From contig NZ_SGXJ01000001.1 of the NCBI RefSeq assembly GCF_004216905.1, forward strand, positions 2,356,001 to 2,420,000: DNA of 64,000 bases, read 5' to 3'. Positions within the stretch are counted from its first letter, which is position 1, and each line of letters starts with the position of its first letter. The notes beneath the pieces are model-generated. The model did not search any database and was not told where the DNA came from. It saw only the letters and a program-made list of their open reading frames with translations. Position numbers and translations under genes: made by a program. Source of the stretch: Kribbella sp. VKM Ac-2569. Its GTDB lineage: Bacteria > Actinomycetota > Actinomycetes > Propionibacteriales > Kribbellaceae. Below, one piece after another: positions 1 through 7,943 of the stretch.

Positions 1-533
1 TGTTGGGCCTTCTCGGCGGGCTTTCGGAAGGAGATCGTCATCGTCCGGGTGATCACGTAGTCGTACACCGTTCCGTCGACCCTGATCAGGACATGGTCGC
101 CGTTGCGTAGCTCCGGCGCTCGCTCCAGTGGTCGTCCGTGGCTGACGCGGTGGCCGGTCACGATGAAGTTCCCGATCTCGCCGGGCCCGACGCCGCCGTC
201 GCGTCCGCGTGGGCTGGCGGCGACACCGCGGTTCTGGATCCTGGTGCCCGGCCGATCGTCGGCGGTGCCGGTGTAGGCGACGACCCGCAGGTTCCGTACG
301 CCGATCGCGGGAATCGACATGCTCACCGGCCCGGACACGGTCGGGCGGGGCGAAGGTACGGCGGTCTTGGTCGGCGGGCGCGCCGGAGAGGGAGTCGGGG
401 CGGGTTCTGTGGTTGGAGTTGGGTCGGTGGTCGGTGTGGTTCGGTTGGACGGCAGGCCGGAGTCGCCGGTCGGAGCCGTGTCGCTGCATCCGGCCAGCGC
501 CGTCAACACGACGAGAGCACCCACCAGCCTCAC
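1..533 (-). CDS. Sortase-like lipoprotein, C-terminus cut by window edge
   Basis: Reading the minus strand from a GTG at 533 gives a short signal peptide with lipobox LAG-C (Cys16), a Pro/Thr-rich linker of about 50 residues, then a sortase fold beginning MSIPAIGVRNLRVVAYTG and containing the conserved TGH histidine motif (FIVTGHRVSHGRPL) and the following strand GDHVLIRVDGTVYDYVI. This matches the class E/F sortase domain, which in this family cleaves or processes surface proteins outside the membrane. The catalytic Cys and Arg would lie beyond base 1 and cannot be checked. A lipid anchor in place of the usual N-terminal membrane helix is unusual. The start is uncertain because no strong ribosome site is visible. 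It lies 42 bp downstream of the MOSC gene on the same strand. Confidence 0.8.
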   Translation of the reverse strand, partial: MRLVGALVVLTALAGCSDTAPTGDSGLPSNRTTPTTDPTPTTEPAPTPSPARPPTKTAVPSPRPTVSGPVSMSIPAIGVRNLRVVAYTGTADDRPGTRIQNRGVAASPRGRDGGVGPGEIGNFIVTGHRVSHGRPLERAPELRNGDHVLIRVDGTVYDYVITRTMTISFRKPAEKAQ

Positions 534-575
534 ACTTCGACGGTAGGCCGCGAGACCAAAAGTCGCGCGAAAGTC

Positions 576-1100
576 TCAGTCCAGGATGGTGAGTTCGGTT
601 GGGCCGAGGTGGAGTACGCCGGAGGTCAGTGGGGTTGCTCGGATGCCGCCGTGACCGCGCAGCGCCTGCATCGCGCCGGGGGCCAGGACCTCGTCCATCC
701 ATGCACAGGGATTAGCCGGGCGGTTCGCCTGGAAGGTGATCGGGCCCAGGGTGAAGCGTCGGCCGGGTACGCGGGTGCCGTCGGAGGCGCGGTGAGCGGC
801 GAGTTCGTCGATCGGGAAGCCGCGGAGGGTGATGTTGCGGCGGGTGAGGTGCGGGTCGAGGGGTTCGTCCAGGTTGAGGACGCGTTCGACCTCGTCGAGG
901 GAGGCAGCGTCGATGAGCGTGACGGCGGCGTTCTTGTGGATCGCTTGGGCGTAGTAGCGGTCTCCCACGATGCCGAGGTCGGCGCGAACCTCGATCTCGG
1001 TACGCGCGACCGGTTCGGGGTCGGGACGCGGGCCGTCCTGCGGGCGTCCTTCGAAGGCGTGTTCGCGGGAGACGACCAGGGCGACGAGTTCGACTCTCAT
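576..1100 (-). CDS. MOSC domain-containing protein
   Basis: This 174-residue protein carries the MOSC (molybdenum cofactor sulfurase C-terminal) signature: TRRNITLRGFPIDEL in the middle and the strictly kept Cys in RPANPCAWMDEV (about residues 129-140), followed by ALRGHGGIRA. Stand-alone MOSC proteins are thought to carry molybdenum cofactor or transfer sulfur to it, but the substrate of this one cannot be read from sequence. It starts three bases after the stop of the aminoglycoside-phosphotransferase-like gene, so the two are very probably cotranscribed. No signal peptide is present; it should be cytoplasmic. Confidence 0.88.
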   Translation of the reverse strand: MRVELVALVVSREHAFEGRPQDGPRPDPEPVARTEIEVRADLGIVGDRYYAQAIHKNAAVTLIDAASLDEVERVLNLDEPLDPHLTRRNITLRGFPIDELAAHRASDGTRVPGRRFTLGPITFQANRPANPCAWMDEVLAPGAMQALRGHGGIRATPLTSGVLHLGPTELTILD

Positions 1101-1103
1101 GAT

Positions 1104-1856
1104 TCAGCCCCAGGTGAGTGGGTCGAGGAGGCGGAAGAAGTAGAGGCGGCGCGGGTCCGGGTTGGGTACGCCGTACGCCTCGTGGAACGGCTCCGGGGCG
1201 GCGGACCACTCGTCGTGGAGCTGGATCGTGGTGAGGGCGAGGTCGGAGTATCGGTCGGCGACGCCGAGGCGTCCCAGGTCGATGAGGCCGGTGACTTCGA
1301 GAGTCTCGGGGTCGAAGAAGATGTTCGGCAGACAGGCGTCGCCGTGACAGACGACCGGTTCCAGGACGCTCTCGATATAGGGGCGCTCAGCAACCACTTG
1401 GGCGAGCAGCTCCGACGGCTTCAGGCGGCGCCATTCGTCCGTGAGGTACGCCGGGTTCACAGCACCACGCCGTACGACGTCAGCCGCCGTCGCGATGACC
1501 TCCGCCAGCGGCCGCTCGAACGGGCAGTCGGTGAGCGAGTGCAGATCACGAAGGGTCGCCCCGAGCCGCCGCATGGCACGATCGTGCGACGCAGGCGGGA
1601 GCGTGTCCCCGGGAACCCCCGGCACCGCAGAGGTCACCAAACACGCACCACTCGAGGTCTGCTCGAGCCAGTCGACGACTGTTGCTCCGGGGAAGCCCGT
1701 TGTGGCTAGCCAGGTGATGCGGTCGCGTTCGGCTGCCAGGTCGGCTGCGCCGGACGGGTCGCAGCACTTGGCGAACGTGTTGCCTCGGCGGTAGACGGAC
1801 GTGTCGGACTCGCCGATGTCGATCGGCTCCCAGTCCTCAGACGGCGGCGCGTGCAA
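1104..1856 (-). CDS. Aminoglycoside phosphotransferase APH(3'')-like kinase
   Basis: A 250-residue small-molecule kinase of the APH family. The catalytic loop is VCHGDACLPN (His171, Asp173, Asn178) and the metal site is LIDLGRLGVADRYSDLAL (Asp193), which closely follows the pattern in streptomycin 3''-kinases of the StrA/APH(3'') type. The start used is a TTG at 1856 with AGGGA five bases upstream; this places the first 20 bases inside the end of the sulfatase gene, implying translational coupling. Resistance to streptomycin is possible, but its place in a sulfatase/sugar-import operon also allows a sugar or metabolite kinase. The family call is firm; the substrate is not. Confidence 0.85.
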   Translation of the reverse strand: MHAPPSEDWEPIDIGESDTSVYRRGNTFAKCCDPSGAADLAAERDRITWLATTGFPGATVVDWLEQTSSGACLVTSAVPGVPGDTLPPASHDRAMRRLGATLRDLHSLTDCPFERPLAEVIATAADVVRRGAVNPAYLTDEWRRLKPSELLAQVVAERPYIESVLEPVVCHGDACLPNIFFDPETLEVTGLIDLGRLGVADRYSDLALTTIQLHDEWSAAPEPFHEAYGVPNPDPRRLYFFRLLDPLTWG

Positions 1857-3309
1857 GGCGTTCCCTGGTGTGGTTGAGGATCGCGGTCACCGGACGCCCG
1901 GTCACCAGCTTGCCATCAGCAACGAACCCTTCCTCGCGCCCGGTGAGGTCCTGGATCAACCGCGACCGCCACAACTCCCGAAGCTCGGGCTCGGACTGCA
2001 CCAGGTTCCGCAACTCCCCCGGATCCGCGGCGAGATCAAAGAGCTGCTCCACGCCAAGCGAAGAACCCCAGACGTACTTGGTCTTCCCGTCCGTCACCCA
2101 CTGGATCGACTGCCCGAAATGTAGATGCTCGCCGTGCAACCACTCCCGCACCGGCACCGACTTCCCGCGCAGGAACGGCGCCAGCGACACCCCGTCCACC
2201 GACGAAGGAATCGGCACCCCGGCGAGATCCAGCAACGTAGGCATCACGTCCCGCAACTCGACCACCTCATCCACAACCCCACCACGCACAGCACCACCGG
2301 CGGCAGCACGATCCGCAACGATGACCGGCACCCGCGCGGACCCCTCGTACGGCACCGACTTCCGGAACATCCGGTGGTCGCCCATCATCTCGCCGTGGTC
2401 GGACGTGAACGCGATGATCGTGTCGTCGTACACCCCGAAGTCGACCAGCGCCTCGCGGATCCGGTTGATCTGCAGGTCGATCTGCGCCATCAACCCGTAG
2501 TACCCGGCCCGCGCGCGATGCACGACGCGATCCGGCAGGTCCCCGATCGCCGCCTGGTAGTCCCCGTCCCGCCGGAACTCGTCCCAGTCGTCCTCCCAGT
2601 CACCCAAACGACGCTCGTACGGCGGCAGCGCGTTGTACTGGTCGTAGGCCCATGCCGGCGGGTCGTACGGCGGATGCGGCCGATGGAACGACAAGTACAA
2701 GAAGAACGGCCGCGTCGGATCGCGCCGGTACAGCCAGTCGATCGTCTGCGTGCCGATCCAATGCGTCGGATGCAACTCCTCCGCCTTGTCCCACGGCCGC
2801 GCGACCACCGAGTTGCAGTTGACCCCGTGATCGAAGTACTCCGCATCCGGCGAGACCCCCGGCTGCCGCCGCAACCACGGCACGTAGTCGTCGAAGAACC
2901 CGAACTGCTGCCGGTAAGAACGCCGCGAGTGATGCAGGAACCCGTCGTGCAGGATCACGTCGTCGAACCCGAGCCGCGCCCGCTCCGGCCACACATGCAT
3001 CTTCCCGATCGCCTGCGTGTGGTACCCGGCGCGCCGGAACTCGCCCTGCACCGTCACCGGATGCGCGGTGTCGAACGGTACGCCGTCCGTGTACCCGACG
3101 CGCCCGTGCCGCTCCTGCGACTGCCCGGTGAACAACGCCACGCGGGCCGGCACGCACGTCGGCGTCGCGGAGTACCCGCGGCTGAACCGCACCCCGTTCC
3201 GCGCCAGCTCGTCCAGATGCGGCGTCTCGACGTACGGATGACCGGCGCAGGACATCGCATCGCCCCGCCACTCGTCGACACAGATCAGGACGACGTTAGG
3301 TCGACTCAA
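1837..3309 (-). CDS. Type I sulfatase (formylglycine-dependent), locus A
   Basis: This 490-residue alkaline-phosphatase-superfamily sulfatase opens with the metal-binding segment NVVLICVDEWRGD. The signature TCVPARVALFTGQ has Cys52 as the residue expected to be oxidised to formylglycine; later TSDHGEMMGDH supplies the second metal motif. There is no signal peptide, so it should act in the cytoplasm on an imported sulfate ester. The start is TTG at 3309; its bases overlap the TGA stop of the upstream lacI gene, a typical coupled junction. Its position after a binding protein, two permeases and LacI argues that its substrate is what that importer brings in. The chemical identity of the substrate (sulfated sugar or other ester) cannot be told. 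Confidence 0.93.
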   Translation of the reverse strand: MSRPNVVLICVDEWRGDAMSCAGHPYVETPHLDELARNGVRFSRGYSATPTCVPARVALFTGQSQERHGRVGYTDGVPFDTAHPVTVQGEFRRAGYHTQAIGKMHVWPERARLGFDDVILHDGFLHHSRRSYRQQFGFFDDYVPWLRRQPGVSPDAEYFDHGVNCNSVVARPWDKAEELHPTHWIGTQTIDWLYRRDPTRPFFLYLSFHRPHPPYDPPAWAYDQYNALPPYERRLGDWEDDWDEFRRDGDYQAAIGDLPDRVVHRARAGYYGLMAQIDLQINRIREALVDFGVYDDTIIAFTSDHGEMMGDHRMFRKSVPYEGSARVPVIVADRAAAGGAVRGGVVDEVVELRDVMPTLLDLAGVPIPSSVDGVSLAPFLRGKSVPVREWLHGEHLHFGQSIQWVTDGKTKYVWGSSLGVEQLFDLAADPGELRNLVQSEPELRELWRSRLIQDLTGREEGFVADGKLVTGRPVTAILNHTRERLARAAV

Positions 3310-4298
3310 GAAGACTCCCGGACGATTAGTTGCCAGGGGAAGTCGAACACCTCACCGGGTGCGCCCTCCCGGTCGGTCAGCCTGCTCACGATGATCCGGG
3401 CGAGTGCCTCGTTGAACCCGACCGGTCCGACAGTGGACAGCGACGGGTCCAGGTGCTCGCCTTCAGGCGTGTTGCCGACGCCCACGATCGCCAGATCCCC
3501 GGGTACGTCGATGCGCAGCCGGTGCGCCGCCCGTACGGCGGCGATCGCGGCAAAATCAGTAGTGCAGTAGAGCCCAGTCGGCCGATCGGGCTTGGACAGC
3601 AGCGCCATCGCGGCCCGGTAGGCGCCCTCCGGATGCTGCTCGAAGACCTCGATGTGGTCGCTGCTGATCGGCTTGCCGGCCGCGCGCAACGTGTTGACGT
3701 ACGCGTCGAAGCGAGCGAACCCCGTGGTCCGGGAGGTGAGCGCGCCGACCCGGTCGTGGTGCTCCAGCAGGTGCTCCACGGCGAGGTGGCAGCGCGGCTC
3801 GGCGCCGGACCGGATCACGTCGAAGCCCTGCGGTTCCAGGGTTTCGCTGAACGCGACGATCTGCACGCCCTGCGCCGCGAACGCCTCCAGCTCGGCGATC
3901 TGTTCCGGGTCCGGCTTGATGCTGTCGATGAAGATCACGTCCGGCGTCCGGTTGGCCAGCACGGTCCGCCAGTCGCCGTCCGCGACGATCAGCGCGGTCT
4001 TTCCGAGCGGCGACACCGCCGTACTGACCGTGGCCGCGACGGCCTGCGACCACGGGTCCGCGAGCACGTTCAGCGACAGCAGGACGAGATCGGACTTGCC
4101 GGTTCGGATCGCGCGGGCCGCGTCGTTGCGCCGATACCCCAGGCGCGACGCGGCCTCGCGGACCCGGTCCGCGGTCGAGTCCTTGATCGTGTGGCTGCGG
4201 TGCCGTCCGGACAGCACGTAGGACACGGTCGCGACCGAGACACCGGCCTCCTTCGCCACCATCCGCAGCGTCGGCCGCTCAGCCAAAGGTGAGGACAT
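3306..4298 (-). CDS. LacI-family transcriptional regulator, locus A
   Basis: A 330-residue repressor. Residues 9-30 (LRMVAKEAGVSVATVSYVLSG) are the LacI helix-turn-helix, followed by the hinge helix region RLGYRRNDAARAIRTGKSD and a periplasmic-binding-protein-like effector domain ending in IVGVGNTPEGEHLDPSLSTV. The same frame stays open upstream, but the ATG at 4298 starts exactly at the DNA-binding domain and lies 17 bp after the permease stop, so that start is preferred. It sits inside the operon it probably controls. The ligand is likely the imported substrate or its desulfated product; this is inference. Confidence 0.93.
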   Translation of the reverse strand: MSSPLAERPTLRMVAKEAGVSVATVSYVLSGRHRSHTIKDSTADRVREAASRLGYRRNDAARAIRTGKSDLVLLSLNVLADPWSQAVAATVSTAVSPLGKTALIVADGDWRTVLANRTPDVIFIDSIKPDPEQIAELEAFAAQGVQIVAFSETLEPQGFDVIRSGAEPRCHLAVEHLLEHHDRVGALTSRTTGFARFDAYVNTLRAAGKPISSDHIEVFEQHPEGAYRAAMALLSKPDRPTGLYCTTDFAAIAAVRAAHRLRIDVPGDLAIVGVGNTPEGEHLDPSLSTVGPVGFNEALARIIVSRLTDREGAPGEVFDFPWQLIVRESS

Positions 4299-4315
4299 AT
4301 ATCGATTCTTGCAGA

Positions 4316-5191
4316 TCAGCCTTTGACCGCACCGGTAATAACGCCTTTGGTGAAGTGCCGTTGGAGGAACGGGTACACCATGGCGATCGGCACCAGCGCG
4401 ACCACGACGACGGCCATCTGCAGGGATTGGGGTTGCGGCGGCGGGTGGACGCCGAGCTGATCGGCGGACAGCGACTTGCCCTGCAGGACGTAGGTTCGCA
4501 GGATCACCTGGACCGGCCACTTCGAGGTGTCGTTCAGGTACAGCAGGGCGTTGAAGAACGCGTTCCAGAACCCGACCGCGTAGAACAGGCCGACGACAGC
4601 GATCACCGCCTTCGACAGCGGCATGATGATCCGGCGCAGGATGGTGAAGTCGCTCGCGCCGTCGATCCGGGCGCTCTCCAGCAACTCGCCCGGTACGTTC
4701 ATGAAGAACGTGCGCAGTACGACGAAGTTGAAGGCCCCCAACGCGCCCGGCAGGATCAGCGACCACAGGCTGTCGAGCAACCCGAGCTGCTTCACCACCA
4801 GGAACATCGGGATGATGCCCGGCGCGAACAGCAACGTGAACAGCACCATCAGCAGCACCGGCCGCCCGAACAGCACCGGTCGCGACGTCGCGTACGCGAG
4901 CGCGATGGTGACAGCCAACGCAATCGCCGTACCGACGATCGTCACGAACACGCTGACCAGGATCGCCCGGCCCATCAGGCCGCCGCTGAACAGCGTCTGG
5001 TACGCCTTCACCGTCGGATGCGACGGCCACAGCACATACCCGCCCGCGTCGATGATGTCCTTGTCACTGGCCAGCGACGTCGAGATCACGACCAGGATCG
5101 GTACGACGATCACCAGCGCGAACCCGCCCAGAATCAGGGCCTTGATCGCCTGGTAGCCCGGCGACGGATTCTCTTTCCACACAGGTCTCAT
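4316..5191 (-). CDS. Carbohydrate ABC transporter permease (MalG/LplC type), locus A
   Basis: This 291-residue integral membrane protein has six predicted helices; the first is at about residues 17-37. The cytoplasmic EAA loop contains ESARIDGASDFTILRRIIMP, which contacts the ATPase. It is the second permease subunit of a CUT1 importer. ATG at 5191 overlaps the TGA of the upstream permease (ATGA), so the pair is coupled. No ATPase gene is present in the locus, as is usual in actinobacteria where a shared MsiK-like ATPase serves many importers (established for the group, inferred here). Confidence 0.93.
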   Translation of the reverse strand: MRPVWKENPSPGYQAIKALILGGFALVIVVPILVVISTSLASDKDIIDAGGYVLWPSHPTVKAYQTLFSGGLMGRAILVSVFVTIVGTAIALAVTIALAYATSRPVLFGRPVLLMVLFTLLFAPGIIPMFLVVKQLGLLDSLWSLILPGALGAFNFVVLRTFFMNVPGELLESARIDGASDFTILRRIIMPLSKAVIAVVGLFYAVGFWNAFFNALLYLNDTSKWPVQVILRTYVLQGKSLSADQLGVHPPPQPQSLQMAVVVVALVPIAMVYPFLQRHFTKGVITGAVKG

Positions 5192-6141
5192 GAGCGCCTC
5201 TGGAAGATTCCCGGCTCGCCGAGCCGATGAGCGAGTGAGTTGGCACCCCACAGCAGCAGCGCACCGACCACGACCTTGGCCAGCCCGGCCGCGGCCCCGC
5301 TGCTCCAGTCCCCGCCGACTACGCCCGCGTAGTACGTGAACGTGTCCAGTACTTCGGCAGCACCTGGACCGACCGAGTCGCGTTGCAGGATGAACTGCTC
5401 GAACCCGACGCTGAGGATGTCGCCGATCCGCAGGATCAGCAGCAGCACGATGACCGTCCGCAGCGCCGGCAGCGTGATGTGCCACAGCCGCCGCCAGCGC
5501 CCGGCGCCGTCCGCCGCGGCCGCCTCGTAGAGCGAGACGTCCACGGTGGTCAGCGCCGCGAGGAAGATGATCATCGCCCAGCCGGCGTCCTTCCAGATCA
5601 GCTGCGCGACGACGAGCAGCGGGAAGGTGTCCGGGTTGGTCATGAACGGGATCGGGTCCAGTCCGGCCTGCCGGAGCAGGTTGTTGATGAACCCCGCCCC
5701 GCCGAGCGACTGCTGGAACAGCGTCACGACCAGCACCCAGGACAGGAAGTGCGGCAGGTACGCGATCGTCTGGAACCAGCGCCGGAACCGGTTGCTGACC
5801 AGCGAGTCGACGATCAGCGCCAGCCCGATCGGCACCGGGAAGAACAGCAGCAACTGGACGGCCGCCAGCAGCAACGTGTTCCGCAACGCGTCCCAGAAGT
5901 CCGGGTTGGCGTACAGGTTGACGAAGTTCTGCAGGCCGTTCCACTCGCTGTGCATGATGCCGAGGTACGGCTGGAAGTCCTGGAACGCGACCACGTTGCC
6001 GATCACCGGCAGGTAGAAGAACACCAGCAGGAAGACGACGCCGGGAATCATCAGCAGGACCATCTGCCAGTCCCGGCGCCACTTCGCCTTCAGCGGCAGG
6101 CCGTTCTTGACCCGCGCAACGGAGGAGGTTCGTTTCAGCAT
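5188..6141 (-). CDS. Carbohydrate ABC transporter permease (LplB/MalF type), locus A
   Basis: This is the first permease subunit, 317 residues, with a hydrophobic helix at about residues 29-49 (VLLMIPGVVFLLVFFYLPVI) after a basic cytoplasmic tail, and the EAA-loop sequence EAAAADGAGRWRRLWHITLP. It pairs with the downstream permease, which overlaps it by four bases, and with the binding protein that ends three bases upstream of its start. Similarity is to the LplB branch that moves complex or modified oligosaccharides, judged from overall pattern only. Confidence 0.93.
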   Translation of the reverse strand: MLKRTSSVARVKNGLPLKAKWRRDWQMVLLMIPGVVFLLVFFYLPVIGNVVAFQDFQPYLGIMHSEWNGLQNFVNLYANPDFWDALRNTLLLAAVQLLLFFPVPIGLALIVDSLVSNRFRRWFQTIAYLPHFLSWVLVVTLFQQSLGGAGFINNLLRQAGLDPIPFMTNPDTFPLLVVAQLIWKDAGWAMIIFLAALTTVDVSLYEAAAADGAGRWRRLWHITLPALRTVIVLLLILRIGDILSVGFEQFILQRDSVGPGAAEVLDTFTYYAGVVGGDWSSGAAAGLAKVVVGALLLWGANSLAHRLGEPGIFQRRS

Positions 6142-6144
6142 GTA

Positions 6145-7767
6145 TCAGGACCCGGTGACCGGAACGCTCGACGGGAGCACGGCCGCGAACTCGTCGCGCA
6201 TCTTGTCACCGCCACCGGACTTCCAGCGCTTGAGCGCCTCGTCGTACGCGTCGAGCTTCTGCCGGCCGGTGACGATGTCGACGATCGTGTCCCGGAACGC
6301 CGCGGTCAGCTTCGGGCCGACCTTGCTCGAGGTGTCGGAGTACGTGCCGGCCGTGGGGTTCCGCATCGCGAACTTCAGCAGCTGCTGCTCGGTCGCGTAG
6401 ATCTTCTTGGTGTCGTCCGGGTTCGCCGGGTTGAAGATCACGCTCTCCGGGGAGTTCATGATCTGCAGCGCGCTGACCAGACCGGGCGCCTGCTGCTGAC
6501 CCGCCTTGGTGAGTACGGGGTTCTTCTGCGCATCCAATGCGTACTGCTGCCCCTCGACGCCGAAGTTCTTGACCAGGTACTCCTTGGTGCCGAACGGCGC
6601 CGACAGGTAGTCCATCAGCGCGAGCAGCTCGCGGATCCGGCCCTCGTCGGTCTTCTTGAACGGCGTGAACCCGACCGTGCCGTACCCCATGTCGTAGACC
6701 GGCTTCGCCTTGCCGTCGTGGCCGAACGGGATCATCGTGTCCACGAACAGCGACGGGTCGAGGTTCCGGAAGTCGGCGGTCGCGCGCGGGCCGACCACGA
6801 CCTGTGCGGCGATCTGGCCGTTCACGGTCTTCGGCGTGGCGTCGGCCAGGTTGAGGTCCGGGTAGAACACCTTGGCCGCCCAGAGCTTGGCGGCGTACTC
6901 GACGGCGGCCTTGTAGTTGTCGGTCTCGTACAGGTGCGTCAGCGACCGGTCCTGGTTCACGCGCCAGGCGTTCGGGGCGCCGAACCACTCGCCGAACATG
7001 TGCAGCATGTTGATGATCGCCGGCTCGAGCGCGTAGTTCGTGCCGTTGGTGAGCTCCTTGCACTTGGCGAAGAACTCGTCCGCGGTGGTGCACTGCAGGC
7101 CGCCGACCTTCGCCCAGGTCTTCGGGTTGCCCATCATCACCTGGCCGAACGGCGTCGACGGGATCGGGGCGCCCCAGATCTTCCCGTTCACCACGGCGGT
7201 CCGCCAGGAGGCCGGCTTCAGCGCGGCCAGGTTCGGGTACTCCAGCACGGCGTCGCCGGACAGGTACTTGGTCAGGTCCTGGAACTTCGCCTCGAGCATC
7301 GGGCCGATGTTCGGGATGCCCTGGTTCGGCGGCAGCCACATCAGGTCCGGCAGCGAGTCGCTGGCCAGCAGCGTCGCGAACTTCTCCGGGTAGCCCGGGT
7401 CGGTGCCGATCGTCAGCCTGAGCTCACCGCCGAGCGCCTGGTTCAGCGCCTGCCACATCGGGTTGCTGCCCATCGGCGGCGGAGGCGTCGCGAACGTCTC
7501 GGTCAGCGCGGTGACCGCGCTCTTCAGCGGCGGCGCCTTCACACTCGAGACGGCGTCCGCCGGGAACTTCAGGAACCCGGGCTCGAGGCCGGACTCGGCC
7601 CCCGGGAAGTCCGGGTGCAGACCCTCGAACGGTTTGTACGTCGGTAGCTTGAGGTCGCCCGACGCCTTTGCGCCCCCGTTCGCCGCCCCGCCGTCGCCGC
7701 AGGCCGCCAGCGTGGAGGTGGCAATCGCCGCACCGGTCACCTGCAGGAACCGTCGCCGACTGATCAT
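6145..7767 (-). CDS. Extracellular substrate-binding lipoprotein, locus A
   Basis: A large (540-residue) solute-binding protein of the LplA-like type. The N-terminus MISRRRFLQVTGAAIATS with lipobox LAAC shows a Tat-like signal followed by lipid attachment, so it works outside the membrane, delivering ligand to the two permeases downstream. ATG at 7767 is chosen because GGAG lies six bases upstream; a longer reading from 7803 lacks such a site. The length is well above the 420-440 usual for CUT1 binding proteins and fits the larger LplA class. It is the first gene of the locus A operon. Confidence 0.92.
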   Translation of the reverse strand: MISRRRFLQVTGAAIATSTLAACGDGGAANGGAKASGDLKLPTYKPFEGLHPDFPGAESGLEPGFLKFPADAVSSVKAPPLKSAVTALTETFATPPPPMGSNPMWQALNQALGGELRLTIGTDPGYPEKFATLLASDSLPDLMWLPPNQGIPNIGPMLEAKFQDLTKYLSGDAVLEYPNLAALKPASWRTAVVNGKIWGAPIPSTPFGQVMMGNPKTWAKVGGLQCTTADEFFAKCKELTNGTNYALEPAIINMLHMFGEWFGAPNAWRVNQDRSLTHLYETDNYKAAVEYAAKLWAAKVFYPDLNLADATPKTVNGQIAAQVVVGPRATADFRNLDPSLFVDTMIPFGHDGKAKPVYDMGYGTVGFTPFKKTDEGRIRELLALMDYLSAPFGTKEYLVKNFGVEGQQYALDAQKNPVLTKAGQQQAPGLVSALQIMNSPESVIFNPANPDDTKKIYATEQQLLKFAMRNPTAGTYSDTSSKVGPKLTAAFRDTIVDIVTGRQKLDAYDEALKRWKSGGGDKMRDEFAAVLPSSVPVTGS

Positions 7768-7804
7768 AGTTGCTCCAAGTTTCGAAGAAGTGCTCACTAA
7801 CACT

Positions 7805-7820
7805 CACTTAAACGTTAACC
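7805..7820. promoter_or_regulatory. Candidate LacI operator upstream of locus A
   Basis: A sequence TTAAACGTTAA with a perfect AACGTT core centred at 7813/7814 lies about 45 bp upstream of the first gene of locus A. A CpG-centred palindrome is the usual layout for LacI-family sites. Only the core is symmetric, so this is a weak candidate for the site of the LacI encoded at 3306-4298. Confidence 0.35.
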
Positions 7821-7868
7821 CGGACCGTAAACCTGACCCGCCCCTCGATGCAAGCGCCCAGAACGAGC

Positions 7869-7927
7869 ACTTTGAGAAGCCACCGACCATCTCGGCGGCA
7901 CGAAAATGATCGGTGGCTTCTCAAAGT
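7869..7927 (-). terminator. 18-bp perfect-stem hairpin, probable terminator of cyclase/ATPase gene
   Basis: Arm 7869-7886 (ACTTTGAGAAGCCACCGA) is the exact reverse complement of 7910-7927, separated by 23 bases. It begins 16 bases after the stop of the minus-strand regulator gene and lies upstream of the locus A promoter, so it most likely ends the regulator transcript and insulates locus A. There is no clear U-run, which is common for high-GC terminators. Confidence 0.65.
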
Positions 7928-7943
7928 CGCCCGGGACGGGCGC

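Noticed and set aside
138-1709. A 523-codon plus-strand open frame
   Set aside because: It runs opposite to the sortase, MOSC and APH genes, has no family pattern and is Arg/Gly/Val-rich, typical of a high-GC shadow frame.
5383-7647. A 754-codon plus-strand open frame
   Set aside because: It is antisense to the permease and binding-protein genes of locus A; the composition (Arg/Val/Gln-rich) is that of a reversed coding frame.
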